This document shows, piece after piece, positions 63,615-64,000 of a stretch of DNA of 64,000 nucleotides. Below the pieces are notes generated by a model. That model was not told the origin of the DNA. It searched no databases and worked only from the letters and a program-made list of their open reading frames with translations. The DNA comes from Chloroflexota bacterium (GTDB taxonomy: Bacteria > Chloroflexota > Dehalococcoidia > Lucifugimonadales > JADFKI01): assembly GCA_009840355.1 (NCBI GenBank), contig VXNZ01000005.1, positions 51,456 through 115,455 of the forward strand, read 5' to 3'. The position numbers and the translations under genes were made by a program. The first letter of the stretch is position 1; every line of letters begins with the position of its first letter.

Positions 63615-63768
63615 GAGACGATTTCACAAATCCCCTCCCCCTTGACGGGGGAGGGTTAGGGTGGGAGTGAAAAGCACATCAAGATGCCTGTAATTCCACG
63701 ATTTCTGGATTCCTGCCCCCGCAGGAATGACGAATCTGGTGGTCGAAGAGCATTTATGAAATCGCTTT
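63615..63768. repeat. Element with MITE-like ends and a composite core
   Basis: GAGACGATTTCACAAAT at the left is the exact family terminus; CATTTATGAAATCGCTTTT is a right end. The core holds a family B palindrome (63634-63664), a CCTGTAATTCCAC stretch shared in inverse with 26571-26734, and a GATTCCTGCCCCCGCAGGAA palindrome. Small frames through it are not genes. Confidence 0.5.
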
Positions 63769-63946
63769 TATATGACAAAGTTAAGTTTGTCAAAGAAACA
63801 CAATACGATATAGGCAAATTCCGTCTGAAAAATCGTATAGAACTCTTGACACCTCCGCTCAGTATCAATTAGACTGGGTCATCCCACGCGGCTGCGCGCC
63901 ACCATACCTTAAACCCAAAAACCCATTGCCCGAATCGAGGACAATC

Positions 63947-64000
63947 ATGTTGCGCCATATTTTTGCCGGCGCGGGGGGGGGGGGGGGGGGTGGGGTGGGG
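63947..64000 (+). other. Possible gene start running into a G homopolymer at the window end
   Basis: ATG 63947 with GAGGA before it opens a frame, but from about 63973 the sequence is nearly all G with two T. This looks like a sequencing or assembly artefact at a contig end. Confidence 0.4.

Noticed and set aside
63684..63872. 62-codon plus-strand frame at the right end
   Set aside because: Lies across repeat palindromes and a MITE-like right end; no family features or ribosome site.

Overview
The window reads as a chromosomal piece of an uncultured bacterium. Most genes are GC-rich, closely packed and on both strands. Sigma70-type promoters of the TTGAC-N17-TANNNT kind stand in front of several genes. 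A T-box controls leuS, a TPP riboswitch controls a thiGES operon, and a cofE gene points to coenzyme F420. The catabolic content is broad: FAD amine/amino-acid oxidases, a DUF917/hydantoinase pair, a Ldh_2 dehydrogenase, a CitE-like lyase and a gamma-glutamyltransferase. This mix fits Chloroflexota (Dehalococcoidia/SAR202-like) best. That placement is inference from gene content only. The G homopolymer at the right end suggests a contig end from a metagenome assembly.

Layout. 1-13 kb: Mg-chelatase-like AAA ATPase (cut by the left edge), MBL-fold protein, orphan histidine kinase, folB, CitE-like lyase, cofE, tenA with a cyclophilin-like partner, glpK, Ldh_2 dehydrogenase and a large M14 peptidase. 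13-28 kb: EVE protein, His-tailed MFS transporter, leuB, sarcosine-oxidase-like and DAO-type oxidases, a dihydroxyphthalate-decarboxylase-like protein, T-box-leuS, an amber-interrupted retropepsin, a P-loop kinase, a tartrate/malate-type dehydrogenase, an endonuclease III homologue and argC. 28-47 kb: tRNA-Glu, methyltransferase, thiGES, DUF4349-PKD lipoprotein, Nudix, GlcG-like protein, dihydropyrimidinase, HEAT protein, GNAT, ROK kinase, NAD-kinase-like protein with ggt, two VOC proteins, TPR protein, tRNA-Ser, DUF1801, and DUF917 with HyuA.

47-60 kb is the most unusual part. Two related modules of an NHL propeller and a DUF1800 protein (the second also with DUF1501) flank a decayed SOS mutagenesis cassette. 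In it dnaE2 is split by one frameshift, imuB is frameshifted and internally deleted, yet a LexA-box-like palindrome is still present in the imuB promoter. Two transposase fragments of different families lie beside it, and codon choice appears to change to their right. 60-64 kb: polysaccharide deacetylase, an SDR lacking the usual YxxxK, a second MFS transporter and a repeat-rich tail.

Six copies of a ~160-184 bp near-palindromic element with a 17-bp terminal inverted repeat (GAGACGATTTCACAAAT) are scattered between genes. At least two more segments carry the same ends around unrelated cores. This looks like a MITE-type family.
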